The notes beneath the pieces are model-generated. The model was given only the letters and a program-made list of their open reading frames with translations, did no database searches and had not been told where the DNA came from. A DNA stretch of 10,967 nt from Rhodobacterales bacterium CG2_30_65_12 (GTDB lineage Bacteria; Pseudomonadota; Alphaproteobacteria; Rhodobacterales; Rhodobacteraceae), in the NCBI GenBank assembly GCA_001873585.1, contig MNZL01000004.1, positions 1 through 10,967 of the forward strand, in the 5' to 3' direction. Shown here one piece after another: positions 1 through 6,791 of the stretch. Position 1 is the stretch's first letter, and each line of letters opens with the position of its first letter. The translations under genes and the position numbers were made by a program.

Positions 1-1
1 G

Positions 2-412
2 ATCGGCCGCATTGGCGGCCCCCCCTTGAAGGCCCGCCTCGCCCGCGCCCCGGCCCGCGCCGCCGTGCTCGCGCGCGCCGAAGCACTTGTTGACCGCCAC
101 GGCGGGCTGGGCGTGTTTTTCTCCACCTGGGCGGTGGCGCCGCTTGGGCCTTGGGTTAATTTCATCGCCGGGGCGACTGGGCTCGGGTGGGTCCGGTTCA
201 CCCTGGCCGACATTCCGGGCGAGGTGGTCTGGATCGTGCTCTACATCGGCCTTGGCTACCTTTTCGCCGCGAATATCGCCCTGGTCGCGGACGTGATGGG
301 CGACGTGGTGGGGCTGATCGTGGCGCTGGTGGTGGCGCTGGCGGCGGGGCTGTGGATTCGCGCCGTGCTGAAGGCGCAAAAGCTTCGCGCTTCGCAGAAG
401 GCGGCTGGCTGA
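2..412 (+). CDS. DedA/VTT-family membrane protein, C-terminal part (5' truncated by window)
   Basis: The reading frame is open from base 2 to the TGA at 410-412, giving 136 visible residues; the start lies outside the window. The visible part begins with an Arg/Ala-rich cytoplasmic stretch, then GGLGVFFSTW and APLGPWVNFIAGATG, which resemble the re-entrant, proline/glycine-rich segment of DedA (VTT, formerly SNARE-associated) proteins. Two clear hydrophobic segments follow, one around IPGEVVWIVLYIGLGYLF and one around GLIVALVVALAAGLWI, then a short basic C-terminus. DedA proteins act in the inner membrane, and several have been linked to lipid (undecaprenyl-phosphate or phospholipid) translocation and envelope homeostasis; the substrate here cannot be told. 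An ATG-type start near 26 would cut into the conserved fold, so I treat the gene as partial. The M48 protease gene follows 39 bases downstream on the same strand. Confidence 0.72.
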   Translation: MGRIGGPPLKARLARAPARAAVLARAEALVDRHGGLGVFFSTWAVAPLGPWVNFIAGATGLGWVRFTLADIPGEVVWIVLYIGLGYLFAANIALVADVMGDVVGLIVALVVALAAGLWIRAVLKAQKLRASQKAAG

Positions 413-451
413 CCCCTTCCCCGTTGCCGCGCGCTACCCCATATTGCGCCT

Positions 452-1135
452 ATGTTGAAGCTCACCCCGCTCCTCCTCGCCCTCGCTTATGGCGTCTTGA
501 TGTATCGCTTCTCCGCCTGGCGGCTGGGGCGCGAGCTCGATGACAAATCCACCGAGCTTGCCGACCTGGCGCTGAAACGGCTCACCGACCGGATGGCCGC
601 CGCGCTCGATCTGCCGCGCATCCGCGTGCATATCTATGAGGTCGAGCCGATCAACGGGCTGGCCGCACCCGATGGGCGGATCTTCATCACCCGGGGCTTC
701 TACCAACGCTACCGGCAGGGGGTGGTAACGGCGGAAGAGATCTCAAGTGTCATCGCGCATGAACTCGGCCACGTGGCACTCGGCCATTCGCGCCGCCGGA
801 TGATCGACTTTTCGGGGCAGAACGCGCTGCGGATGGCGCTTGGCTTGGTACTGGCGCGGGTGCTGCCCGGGATCGGACCGCAAATCGCGGGGGCGCTCAC
901 CTCGCTGCTCGTCGCCCGGCTTTCTCGCGGGGACGAGTTTGAAGCCGATGCCTATGCCACGGCGCTTCTGGTGAAAGCCGGGATCGGCGCCGGCCCGCAA
1001 AAATCGCTGTTCGGCAAGCTCGACCAGCTCAGCGCCGGGCGCGGCGGCGCGCTGCCCGCCTGGTTCATGTCGCACCCGAAAACCGAAGACCGGATCGCCG
1101 CGATCGAGGCCAACGAGGCAAAGTGGCGCAACTGA
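452..1135 (+). CDS. Membrane-anchored M48-family zinc metalloprotease
   Basis: This 227-residue protein starts with a hydrophobic segment (residues 3-18, LLLALAYGVL) that should act as an uncleaved anchor or signal. The zinc-protease motif HELGH lies at 103-107 and the third ligand is probably Glu162 in the DEFEAD motif (E-x-x-A-D, as in HtpX-type enzymes). A second hydrophobic stretch spans about 126-155. The C-terminus carries SHPKTEDRIAAI (207-218), the usual closing motif of M48 peptidases related to LoiP/BepA/Oma1. Such enzymes degrade misfolded membrane or envelope proteins; the substrate is unknown here. The ATG at 452 has no evident Shine-Dalgarno site, but the hydrophobic N-terminus begins right there and no better start is visible. 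A terminator follows about 90 bases after the stop. Confidence 0.88.
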   Translation: MLKLTPLLLALAYGVLMYRFSAWRLGRELDDKSTELADLALKRLTDRMAAALDLPRIRVHIYEVEPINGLAAPDGRIFITRGFYQRYRQGVVTAEEISSVIAHELGHVALGHSRRRMIDFSGQNALRMALGLVLARVLPGIGPQIAGALTSLLVARLSRGDEFEADAYATALLVKAGIGAGPQKSLFGKLDQLSAGRGGALPAWFMSHPKTEDRIAAIEANEAKWRN

Positions 1136-1224
1136 CCGCCACCCGCACCGCGCGCGATCGAAGGGTGCCGCGCAAACGCATTCCAATATTCAGATCACCG
1201 GTTTTCCGTTAAGATTTGTGTTCG

Positions 1225-1250
1225 AGCCCTGTCTTTGCAGGGTTTTTCTT
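1225..1250 (+). terminator. Rho-independent terminator after the M48 protease gene
   Basis: CCCTG at 1227-1231 pairs with CAGGG at 1238-1242 around a six-base loop. The stem can be extended outward by one G-T and one A-T pair, and the run TTTTTCTTT begins directly after it at 1243. It lies between two convergent genes, about 90 bases beyond the stop of the protease gene. The T-run is present only for plus-strand transcripts, so it does not serve the ureohydrolase gene arriving from the other side. Confidence 0.65.
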
Positions 1251-1282
1251 TGCCTCGGGGGCCACGTGGCAAGGCTTGCCGC

Positions 1283-2248
1283 TCAGATCCCGCGCCGCGT
1301 CCAGCCCCAGAGGCTGAGGATTTCCACCGCCACATGGGCCCCCGCCACCGCCGTGATCGCGGCGGTATCGAATGGTGGCGAGACCTCGACCACATCGCCG
1401 CCCACCAGTTTCACCCCGGCAATGGCGCGCAGGATCGCGGCCGCCTGGGCGGTGCTGAGCCCACCCCAGACCGGCGTGCCGGTGCCGGGGGCGAAGGCGG
1501 GATCGAGCGCGTCGATATCGAAGGTGAGATAGGCCGGATGATCGCCCACCACCTCGCGGATACGGTCGGCCACCAGCTCCGGCCCGATCCGGTGCGCCTC
1601 GGCGGCATCAATGACGTGCAGCCCGAGCGTGTCTTCCACCGTGGTGCGAATGCCCACCTGGATCGACCGGTCGGGCACGATCAGCCCTTCCTTGACCGCC
1701 TTGTAGACGAGGGTGCCATGGTCGACACGGGCCGGATCGTCGTCGCGCCAGCTATCGGTGTGGGCGTCGAACTGGATCAGCGCGAGCGGGCCATGCTTTT
1801 TCGCGTGGGCGCGCAGGATCGGCAGCGTCACCGAGTGATCGCCGCCAAGCGTGACCACGGCGCAATCCTGTGCGAGGATGCCGGCGATATGCGCTTCGAG
1901 CCGGGCCGGAAAATCGGCCGGCGCGGCATAATCGAACGCCATGTCGCCATAATCGGCGATGGCAAACGCGCTCATCACGTCATAGCCCCAGCCATAGGGC
2001 GCATCGGGGCTTTGCAGCGCCGAGGCTTCGCGGATCGCGCGGGGGCCGAGCCGGGTGCCGGGCCGGTTCGTCACCGCCTGATCGAACGGCGCGCCGGTGA
2101 TGCAGATATCGGCCTCGCTCAGATCCTTGGTGAAGGTCCGGCGCAGGAAGGTGGGCAGGCCCGAAAACGTGTTCTCGAAGCTCGGCCCCTTCATGCCCTT
2201 GCGGGTCAGCGCGGTATCGACCTGGGTTTTGGCGTCTTCCAATGCCAT
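1283..2248 (-). CDS. speB: Agmatinase-type ureohydrolase (arginase superfamily)
   Basis: The 321-residue product carries the full manganese-binding set of ureohydrolases: GGDHS (His138), the FDAHTD motif (Asp161, His163, Asp165) and FDIDALDPAFAPGTGTP (Asp244, Asp246). The VDHGT segment (His177) occupies the substrate loop. Agmatinases hydrolyse agmatine to putrescine and urea in the cytoplasm; the length and the long N-terminal arm fit this group better than arginase. Related guanidinobutyrases, guanidinopropionases and guanidine hydrolases share these motifs, so the substrate is inferred only. The ATG at 2248 is preceded by GGAGG seven bases upstream (2256-2260), a convincing start. It lies 65 bases downstream of the M20 amidohydrolase gene on the same strand and is probably in the same transcript. 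Confidence 0.82.
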   Translation of the reverse strand: MALEDAKTQVDTALTRKGMKGPSFENTFSGLPTFLRRTFTKDLSEADICITGAPFDQAVTNRPGTRLGPRAIREASALQSPDAPYGWGYDVMSAFAIADYGDMAFDYAAPADFPARLEAHIAGILAQDCAVVTLGGDHSVTLPILRAHAKKHGPLALIQFDAHTDSWRDDDPARVDHGTLVYKAVKEGLIVPDRSIQVGIRTTVEDTLGLHVIDAAEAHRIGPELVADRIREVVGDHPAYLTFDIDALDPAFAPGTGTPVWGGLSTAQAAAILRAIAGVKLVGGDVVEVSPPFDTAAITAVAGAHVAVEILSLWGWTRRGI

Positions 2249-2313
2249 GTTCTATCCTCCACAAACGCGGTTTGATGACCACGTGATACGGCGTGTCAAA
2301 ACGCCGGTTTTGC

Positions 2314-3474
2314 TCACACCGGGTTCAGGGTTTCGACGAGACGGGCGAAGAAGCTCGCACCGACCGGGGCGATCTCGTCGTTGAAATCGTATTCGGGGTG
2401 ATGCACCGAAGGCCCACCGCCCTGGCCGAGAAACAGGAAAGCGCCGGGGCGGGCTTCGAGCATGTAGGAAAAATCTTCCGCCCCCATTTCGCGGTCGCGG
2501 GCCATCTCAACCGCGTCCGCTCCTGCTACCCCGCGCGCCACTGCGGCGGCTTTTTCAACCTGCTCGGCGTGGTTCACCGTGGGCGGGTAGCCACGCTCAT
2601 AATCAAGCGTGGCTTCCACGCCATAAGCCGCCGCCGATCCGGCGACGATCTCGCCGATGCGGCGCTCGACCATATCGCGCACCTGCGGGCTAAACGTGCG
2701 CACGGTGCCGCCGACGAAGGCGCTCGCCGGGATCACGTTGTCGGCCGAGCCCGATTGCACCATCGTCACCGAAACCACGAGGTCTTCACGCGGATTGTGA
2801 TTGCGGCTTACGATGGTCTGGCAGGCTGTGGCGATGGCCAGCGCCGGCGGGATCGGGTCCACCGCCTCGTGCGGATAGGCGCCGTGGCCGCCCTTGCCGG
2901 TGATCGGCACGCGAAAGGTATCAACCGCCGCCATGATCGGCCCCGGCGTGGTGGAAAAATGCCCCTCAGCCAGGCCGGGATCGTTGTGCAGGGCATAGAC
3001 CTCGTTAATCCCGAAGCGCTCCATCATGCCTTCTTCCACCATGATCCGCCCACCACCGATATCCTCTTCGGCGGGCTGAAAGATCAGCGCGACCCGGCCC
3101 GTAAAGCGCCGTGTTTCGGTCAGGTAGCGCGCGGCGCCCAGCAGCATGGTGGTGTGTCCGTCATGGCCGCAGGCGTGCATCCGCCCCGGCACGGTGGAGG
3201 CATGCGGCAGGCCGGTTTGCTCGTCCATCGGCAGCGCATCCATATCGGCGCGCAGGCCCGTGGTCTTGCCCGGCCCCTGCCCTTCGATGATCGCCACCAC
3301 GCCGCTCGTGGCGATGCCTTCGTGAATCTCGTCCACGCCAAACTCGCGCAGTTTTTCCACCACGAACGCGGCCGTCGCGTGGCAATCGAGCTTCAGCTCG
3401 GGGTGGGCGTGCAGCCAGCGCCGCCAGGTTTTCATGTCGTCGGCGAAGTCGCCGATGCGGTTGACGATGGCCAT
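2314..3474 (-). CDS. M20-family amidohydrolase (hippurate hydrolase/N-acyl amino acid amidase type)
   Basis: The product of 386 residues has the M20 dinuclear metal site: LHAHPE (21-26), RADMDALPM (75-83), HACGHDGHT (100-108, with Cys102 and His104), QPAEE (133-137, Glu136/Glu137), His163 in YALHNDP and the closing His358/359 in VHHPEYDFND. A dimerisation domain is inserted around residues 187-295. Members remove acyl groups from N-acyl amino acids, hippurate or indole-acetyl conjugates in the cytoplasm; the real substrate cannot be read from sequence. I chose the ATG at 3474 because MAIVNRIGDFADDMKTWRRW gives the usual family N-terminus. The much longer open frame running to 4026 lies antisense to mazG and is not real. 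The gene is divergent from mazG across only 66 bases, and the ureohydrolase gene follows it. The pairing suggests nitrogen scavenging, by inference. Confidence 0.85.
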   Translation of the reverse strand: MAIVNRIGDFADDMKTWRRWLHAHPELKLDCHATAAFVVEKLREFGVDEIHEGIATSGVVAIIEGQGPGKTTGLRADMDALPMDEQTGLPHASTVPGRMHACGHDGHTTMLLGAARYLTETRRFTGRVALIFQPAEEDIGGGRIMVEEGMMERFGINEVYALHNDPGLAEGHFSTTPGPIMAAVDTFRVPITGKGGHGAYPHEAVDPIPPALAIATACQTIVSRNHNPREDLVVSVTMVQSGSADNVIPASAFVGGTVRTFSPQVRDMVERRIGEIVAGSAAAYGVEATLDYERGYPPTVNHAEQVEKAAAVARGVAGADAVEMARDREMGAEDFSYMLEARPGAFLFLGQGGGPSVHHPEYDFNDEIAPVGASFFARLVETLNPV

Positions 3475-3540
3475 GGGTTTCCGCCCTTCGCGCGCTTTGC
3501 TATGGACCCTGAGAGTTCCCCGAAAATGAGGTGCGGCGCA

Positions 3541-4365
3541 ATGGGCAAAACTTCCGACGAGATCGTGCATGACCCCGAGGGCGGGATCGACCGGCTGGTG
3601 GAAATCATGGCCCGTCTGCGCGACCCTGCCACCGGCTGCCCCTGGGATGTGGACCAGAGTTTTGCAACCATAGCGCCCTACACGATCGAGGAAGCCTACG
3701 AGGTGGCCGACGCGATCGAGCGCGAGGCTTGGGACGAGTTGAAAGGCGAGCTGGGCGATCTTCTGTTTCAGTCGGTGTTTCACGCCCGGATGGCCGAGGA
3801 GGCGGGGCTGTTCAGCTTCCACGACGTGGCCAGGGGCATGGCCGACAAGATGGTGGCGCGCCACCCGCATGTGTTTGGCAACCAGTCCGGAGTGGATAGT
3901 GCCGAGGCTCAGACCGAGAACTGGGAGGCGATCAAGGCCGCCGAGCGGGCGGGCAAGGCTCAGCACGGGGTGCTCGATGGCGTTGCGGTTGGCCTGCCCG
4001 CGCTCCTGCGCGCCTACAAGCTGCAAAAACGCGCCGCCCGGGTGGGGTTTGACTGGCCCGACATCGCGCCGGTGCTCGACAAGGTGGTGGAAGAAGCGCG
4101 CGAGGTGGCCGAGGCGCGCGCCGAGCTATCGCAGGATGCCGTTACCGAAGAGGTGGGCGATCTGCTCTTCGTGCTGGCCAATCTCGCCCGCCATCTCGGC
4201 GTCGAGCCGGAGGCGGCGCTGCGCCGGGCCAACGCCAAATTCATTCGCCGTTTCGAGGCGATAGAGGCCATGCTTGCGGCGAGGGGCAAGCGCCCCGAAG
4301 GCAGCAGCCTCGACGAAATGGATGCGCTCTGGGAGGCGGTGAAGGCGGTGGAACGCGGGATTTAG
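3541..4365 (+). CDS. mazG: Nucleoside triphosphate pyrophosphohydrolase MazG
   Basis: This 274-residue protein has the two tandem MazG domains of the long, E. coli-like form (263 residues there). The first holds the metal-binding EEAYEV helix (Glu50, Glu51, Glu54) and ELGDLL (Glu70, Asp73). The second holds VVEEAREVAEA (182-192) and TEEVGDLLFVLANLAR (202-217). CPWDVDQSF (33-41) is the usual N-terminal signature. MazG hydrolyses nucleoside triphosphates to monophosphates and pyrophosphate, cleaning aberrant nucleotides from the pool and, in E. coli, modulating ppGpp. In-frame ATGs at 3502 and 3526 exist, but the one at 3541 has GAGG nine bases upstream (3528-3531) and begins close to the conserved domain, so I prefer it. 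Its TAG stop at 4363-4365 abuts the iron-gene control region. Confidence 0.92.
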   Translation: MGKTSDEIVHDPEGGIDRLVEIMARLRDPATGCPWDVDQSFATIAPYTIEEAYEVADAIEREAWDELKGELGDLLFQSVFHARMAEEAGLFSFHDVARGMADKMVARHPHVFGNQSGVDSAEAQTENWEAIKAAERAGKAQHGVLDGVAVGLPALLRAYKLQKRAARVGFDWPDIAPVLDKVVEEAREVAEARAELSQDAVTEEVGDLLFVLANLARHLGVEPEAALRRANAKFIRRFEAIEAMLAARGKRPEGSSLDEMDALWEAVKAVERGI

Positions 4366-4384
4366 AATTAACCTAATGTTTTTG

Positions 4385-4400
4385 TCAGGTATTGACCTGA
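4385..4400. promoter_or_regulatory. Second operator-like palindrome overlapping the first
   Basis: TCAGGT (4385-4390) and ACCTGA (4395-4400) form a perfect six-base inverted repeat around ATTG. Its right arm shares CTGA (4397-4400) with the left arm of the palindrome at 4397-4413. The region therefore shows three TCAG/CTGA half-sites with centres 12 and 13 bases apart. It covers the -35 hexamer. It could be a second site for the same dimer or for another iron regulator. Confidence 0.42.
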
Positions 4401-4420
4401 GTAATTTACTCAGATTTGAT
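4392..4420 (+). promoter_or_regulatory. Sigma70-like promoter of the iron-binding protein gene
   Basis: TTGACC (4392-4397) matches five of six bases of the -35 consensus. After exactly 17 bases, TTTGAT (4415-4420) matches four of six bases of the -10 consensus. Transcription would begin near 4427, about 20 bases before the start codon, leaving a short leader with the AAGGAG site. The spacer is filled by the palindrome at 4397-4413, so a bound regulator would block RNA polymerase. No start site has been mapped; this is read from the sequence only. Confidence 0.6.
4397..4413. promoter_or_regulatory. Operator palindrome CTGAGTAATTTACTCAG in the -35/-10 spacer (likely iron-responsive)
   Basis: This is a perfect inverted repeat with eight-base arms around one central T. 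It lies in the spacer of the promoter of a ferric-iron binding protein gene. Comparative genomics has described an 'Iron-Rhodo-box' ahead of iron genes in Rhodobacterales, proposed to be bound by IscR. This site is of that general kind, but I am comparing from memory and cannot score it against the published matrix. Position and symmetry suggest repression when iron is plentiful. Confidence 0.62.
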
Positions 4421-4449
4421 GAGCGCACCGAAAACGCAAGGAGTCGCAG

Positions 4450-5454
4450 ATGATAACCCGGCTATCCCTCACCGCCGCCCTCACGCTGGCCACCGCTCTG
4501 CCGGCGCTGGCGGAGGTCAACGTCTATTCCTACCGCCAGCCGGAGCTGATCCAGCCGCTGATCGACGCGTTTACCGCCGAAACCGGGATCGAGGTCAACA
4601 TTGCCTTCCTCAACCAGGGGCTCACCGAGCGGCTTGAGGCCGAGGGCAAGCGCACGCCGGCCGACATCATCCTCACCGCCGACGTGCAGCACCTTGCCGA
4701 GGCGGTCGCGGCCGGGGTGACGCAAGCGGTCGAGAGCGATGTTCTCACCGCCAACGTGCCCGAAGCCTTCCGCGACCCCGACAATCACTGGTTCGGCCTC
4801 ACCTCGCGCGCCCGCGTCGTCTACGCCGCGCGCGATCGGGTGGCGCCCGGCGAGGTGACGACATACGAAGATCTCGCCAACCCGAAGTGGAAGGGCCGGA
4901 TCTGCACCCGGTCGGGCACACATCCCTACAACACCGCCCTGACCGCGGCGATGATTGCCCACCATGGCCGGGACGCGGCGAAAACCTGGCTTGAGGGGCT
5001 CAAGGCCAACCTCGCCCAGAAGCCGCAGGGCAACGACCGCGCACAGGTGAAATCGATCTGGGCCGGTGAATGCGATATCTCGCTCGGCAACACCTATTAC
5101 ATGGGCGAAATGCTCGAAGACGAGGAACAACGCGCCTGGGCCGAAGCAGTGCGGATCGACTTTCCGGTGTTCGAGGGCGACGGCACACATGTGAATATCT
5201 CCGGCGTGGCGATGACGAAATACGCCGGGCACCCCGACGATGCGCTGGCCTTCATGGAATTTCTCACCTCGCCCGAGGCGCAGGCGATCTATGCTGCGGC
5301 CAACCACGAATACCCGGTTTCGCCGCAGGCCGAACCGTCGGCGATGGTGGCAAGCTGGGGCAGTTTCACCGCCGACAATATCGACCTGATGGGGCTTGCG
5401 GGCGCGCGCAGCGAAGCGCTGAAACTGGCGCAGGAAGTCGATTTCGACGGCTGA
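4450..5454 (+). CDS. fbpA: Periplasmic Fe(III) ABC-transporter substrate-binding protein (FbpA/FutA family)
   Basis: The 334-residue product begins with a clear Sec signal peptide: basic MITR, a hydrophobic core, and a likely cut after ALA at residue 21. The mature start VNVYSYRQPELIQPLI is typical of the ferric-binding (FbpA/FutA/IdiA) family. GRICTRSG (149-156) and GNTYYMGEML (213-222) are the family core, with the tyrosine pair Tyr216/Tyr217 as the expected Fe(III) ligands. Tyr26 and Tyr28 lie in the N-lobe. The protein should capture ferric iron in the periplasm and hand it to an inner-membrane ABC transporter. The start has AAGGAG (4438-4443) six bases upstream. No permease or ATPase gene follows, since the next gene is convergent, so it must work with a transporter encoded elsewhere. 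Control by iron is suggested by the palindromes at 4385-4413. Confidence 0.88.
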   Translation: MITRLSLTAALTLATALPALAEVNVYSYRQPELIQPLIDAFTAETGIEVNIAFLNQGLTERLEAEGKRTPADIILTADVQHLAEAVAAGVTQAVESDVLTANVPEAFRDPDNHWFGLTSRARVVYAARDRVAPGEVTTYEDLANPKWKGRICTRSGTHPYNTALTAAMIAHHGRDAAKTWLEGLKANLAQKPQGNDRAQVKSIWAGECDISLGNTYYMGEMLEDEEQRAWAEAVRIDFPVFEGDGTHVNISGVAMTKYAGHPDDALAFMEFLTSPEAQAIYAAANHEYPVSPQAEPSAMVASWGSFTADNIDLMGLAGARSEALKLAQEVDFDG

Positions 5455-5471
5455 GGAAGCGCGGGCGGCGG

Positions 5472-6371
5472 TCAGCCGACATCGCCACAGACCTCGCGGA
5501 TGCGCCCGGCCTGCGCCTCGACCATGCGCTCGCCCTCCGCGATCGCCTCGGTGCCACGGTAGAGTTCGAGCACGGTCAGATCGGTGAACGCGGCATCGAG
5601 CTCGATGTGCGGTGGCTCACCGGCAAGGCGGGCGCGGCGGATCGTTTCGGTCATCACGTCGATGGCGGCGGTGAGCACGTCGAAGTAATTGGGCGTCGCC
5701 GCCCGAGCCTGCGCTTCGCTGTCGAGTCCGAGCAGATCGTGCAGCGCCTCCGGCACCATGGTGGCGAGCCAAGGCTTGCCCGGCTTTGGCTTTGGTGGCG
5801 TCCAGATCCGCCCGCGCGGCTTGGCGTTGGGGTTAACGGCAATGATCACCTCCGCACCCATGGCGCGAACCGCCGAAACCGGCACCGGGTTGGTCAGACC
5901 GCCATCAAGCAAGAAACGCCCGTCGATCTCGACCGGGCTCATCACCCCAGGAATGCCTGCAGAAGCGCGCACAGCCTTGTAGCTCGGCCCCTTGTCGAGC
6001 CAGATCTCGCGCCCCGTGCCCATGTCGGTGGCGATCGCGCAAAACCGATGGGCCAGGTCTTCGATCCGGGGCGCGATGCCGATCTCTTCCAGCACCGTCT
6101 CGATCTGGCGCGCCTCGACGAGACCGCCCGAGCGCAACCGCACGTCCATCATCGCCACGAACCGCCCCGGCGTGAGCGCGCGCACCCAGTCTTCCAGCGC
6201 GTCCAGCCGGTCGGCGGCCCAGGCCGCGCCCACCACAGCGCCAATCGAGGTGCCGGCCACCACGTCGGGGCGCAGGCCAAGCTTTTCCAGCCCGCGCAGC
6301 ACGCCGATGTGGCACCAGCCGCGCGCACCGCCCGAGCCAAGAGCGAGGCCGATTTTGGGTGGGTTTCTCAT
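5472..6371 (-). CDS. Patatin-like phospholipase, RssA type
   Basis: The 299-residue product has the complete patatin catalytic set: the oxyanion loop GSGGARG (12-18), the nucleophile elbow GTSIG (40-44, Ser42) and the DGG motif (156-158, Asp156) in LLDGGLTNPVPV. LALGSGGARGWCHIGVLRGL is the usual N-terminus of bacterial RssA-like proteins, and the length agrees with that group. It has no signal peptide and is probably a cytoplasmic or membrane-associated acyl hydrolase acting on phospholipid or another ester; the substrate is unknown. A hydrophilic C-terminal region (about 185-299) follows the catalytic domain. No strong Shine-Dalgarno site precedes the ATG at 6371, but the start fits the family. 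The gene is convergent with the iron-binding protein gene (17-base gap) and divergent from the 65-residue protein gene. Confidence 0.88.
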   Translation of the reverse strand: MRNPPKIGLALGSGGARGWCHIGVLRGLEKLGLRPDVVAGTSIGAVVGAAWAADRLDALEDWVRALTPGRFVAMMDVRLRSGGLVEARQIETVLEEIGIAPRIEDLAHRFCAIATDMGTGREIWLDKGPSYKAVRASAGIPGVMSPVEIDGRFLLDGGLTNPVPVSAVRAMGAEVIIAVNPNAKPRGRIWTPPKPKPGKPWLATMVPEALHDLLGLDSEAQARAATPNYFDVLTAAIDVMTETIRRARLAGEPPHIELDAAFTDLTVLELYRGTEAIAEGERMVEAQAGRIREVCGDVG

Positions 6372-6498
6372 GGTGGAAGACTGCGCCGACAGGGCGCGGC
6401 TGGCAAGTCATCGCGTCAGGGCGCCGCCCCTGCCCCGGCTCATCGAGGTGCGCGGCGCGGGCGGTGGCCGCGCCCCCGCGCGAAATCACCCCGCTTGC

Positions 6499-6578
6499 GC
6501 CACAATCCGGCACAAATCCTGCCGCGAATCCATGCACAATCTGGGCCATCGCCAGCGATTGAACAGGGATTGAAAACA
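6499..6578 (+). repeat. CAATC/GATTG repeats and a possible stem-loop before the 65-residue gene
   Basis: CAATC occurs at 6503-6507 and 6537-6541, a near copy (CAAATC) at about 6513, and the inverted form GATTG at 6557-6561 and 6568-6572. The last two belong to an exact GATTGAA repeat spaced 11 bases apart. CAATC-TGG (6537-6544) can pair with CCA-GATTG (6552-6554 and 6557-6561) around a seven-base loop with a two-base bulge. The remainder of the 6372-6578 spacer is GC-rich and I see no clear promoter in it. A regulatory role is only a guess. Confidence 0.3.
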
Positions 6579-6776
6579 ATGCATCTCACCGAAACCGGCC
6601 TGACCGACACCACCGAAGCCCTCGCCTTTGCGCGCGCCGAGCGCCGCAGCTGCCTGTCAGACCGCGAATGGCGCTTTCGTTTGCAGGGCTACGGCTACGA
6701 CATCCGCCAGACCGCGCGCGGCCGGATGCTGACCATGCTCACCAGCGGCCGCGAGCTTGGCGCGCTGGACGCCTGA
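6579..6776 (+). CDS. Small protein of unknown function (65 residues)
   Basis: The frame from ATG 6579 to TGA 6774-6776 encodes 65 residues. I do not recognise a named family. The protein is soluble and charged, without signal peptide or membrane segment. An acidic and Thr-rich N-terminus (about 1-13) is followed by helix-prone LAFARAERRSC, then LSDREWRFRLQGYGYDIRQT (26-45) and a basic segment ending GRELGAL. The compact SDREW...GYGYDIR block followed by basic residues looks like a small folded or nucleic-acid-contacting protein, but no motif proves it. The start is supported by CAGGGA (6564-6569) about nine bases upstream. It sits alone between the divergent patatin gene and the convergent rlmE (15-base gap). 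The longer open frame upstream of 6579 is antisense to patatin and is not part of it. Confidence 0.62.
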   Translation: MHLTETGLTDTTEALAFARAERRSCLSDREWRFRLQGYGYDIRQTARGRMLTMLTSGRELGALDA

Positions 6777-6791
6777 TCGCTTTGAACTGCC

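Noticed and set aside
1261..1270. Perfect palindrome GCCACGTGGC
   Set aside because: A ten-base GC-rich palindrome between convergent genes, far from any promoter, is likely chance.
1235..2275. Long plus-strand open frame (346 codons) opposite the ureohydrolase gene
   Set aside because: It is exactly antisense to a gene with all ureohydrolase motifs, is Arg/His/Gly-rich in a composition typical of GC-driven shadow frames, and shows no domain.
2297..2312. CAAAAC-GCCG-GTTTTG hairpin between the amidohydrolase and ureohydrolase genes
   Set aside because: The stem is short and AT-rich for this genome and is not followed by a convincing T-run; the two genes are probably co-transcribed across it.
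2293..3540. Upstream extension of the mazG frame, making a 690-codon open frame
   Set aside because: The extension is antisense to the M20 amidohydrolase; the mazG family N-terminus and a ribosome site lie at 3541.
3475..4026. Upstream extension of the M20 amidohydrolase frame on the minus strand
   Set aside because: It is antisense to mazG and would add about 184 residues without similarity to the family, whose N-terminus begins at 3474.
4361..4378. TTTAGAATTAACCTAAT as a possible Irr (ICE) box ahead of the iron gene
   Set aside because: Only one half resembles the ICE motif, the second arm has mismatches, and the TAG is the mazG stop codon. The palindromes at 4385-4413 explain control better.
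4462..5307. Minus-strand open frame (281 codons) opposite the iron-binding protein gene
   Set aside because: Antisense shadow of a well-supported gene, with no recognisable domain.
5070..6578. Plus-strand open frame running into the 65-residue gene (568 codons in total)
   Set aside because: It overlaps the iron-binding protein gene out of frame and is antisense to patatin; only the part after 6579 is free of other genes and looks like a protein.
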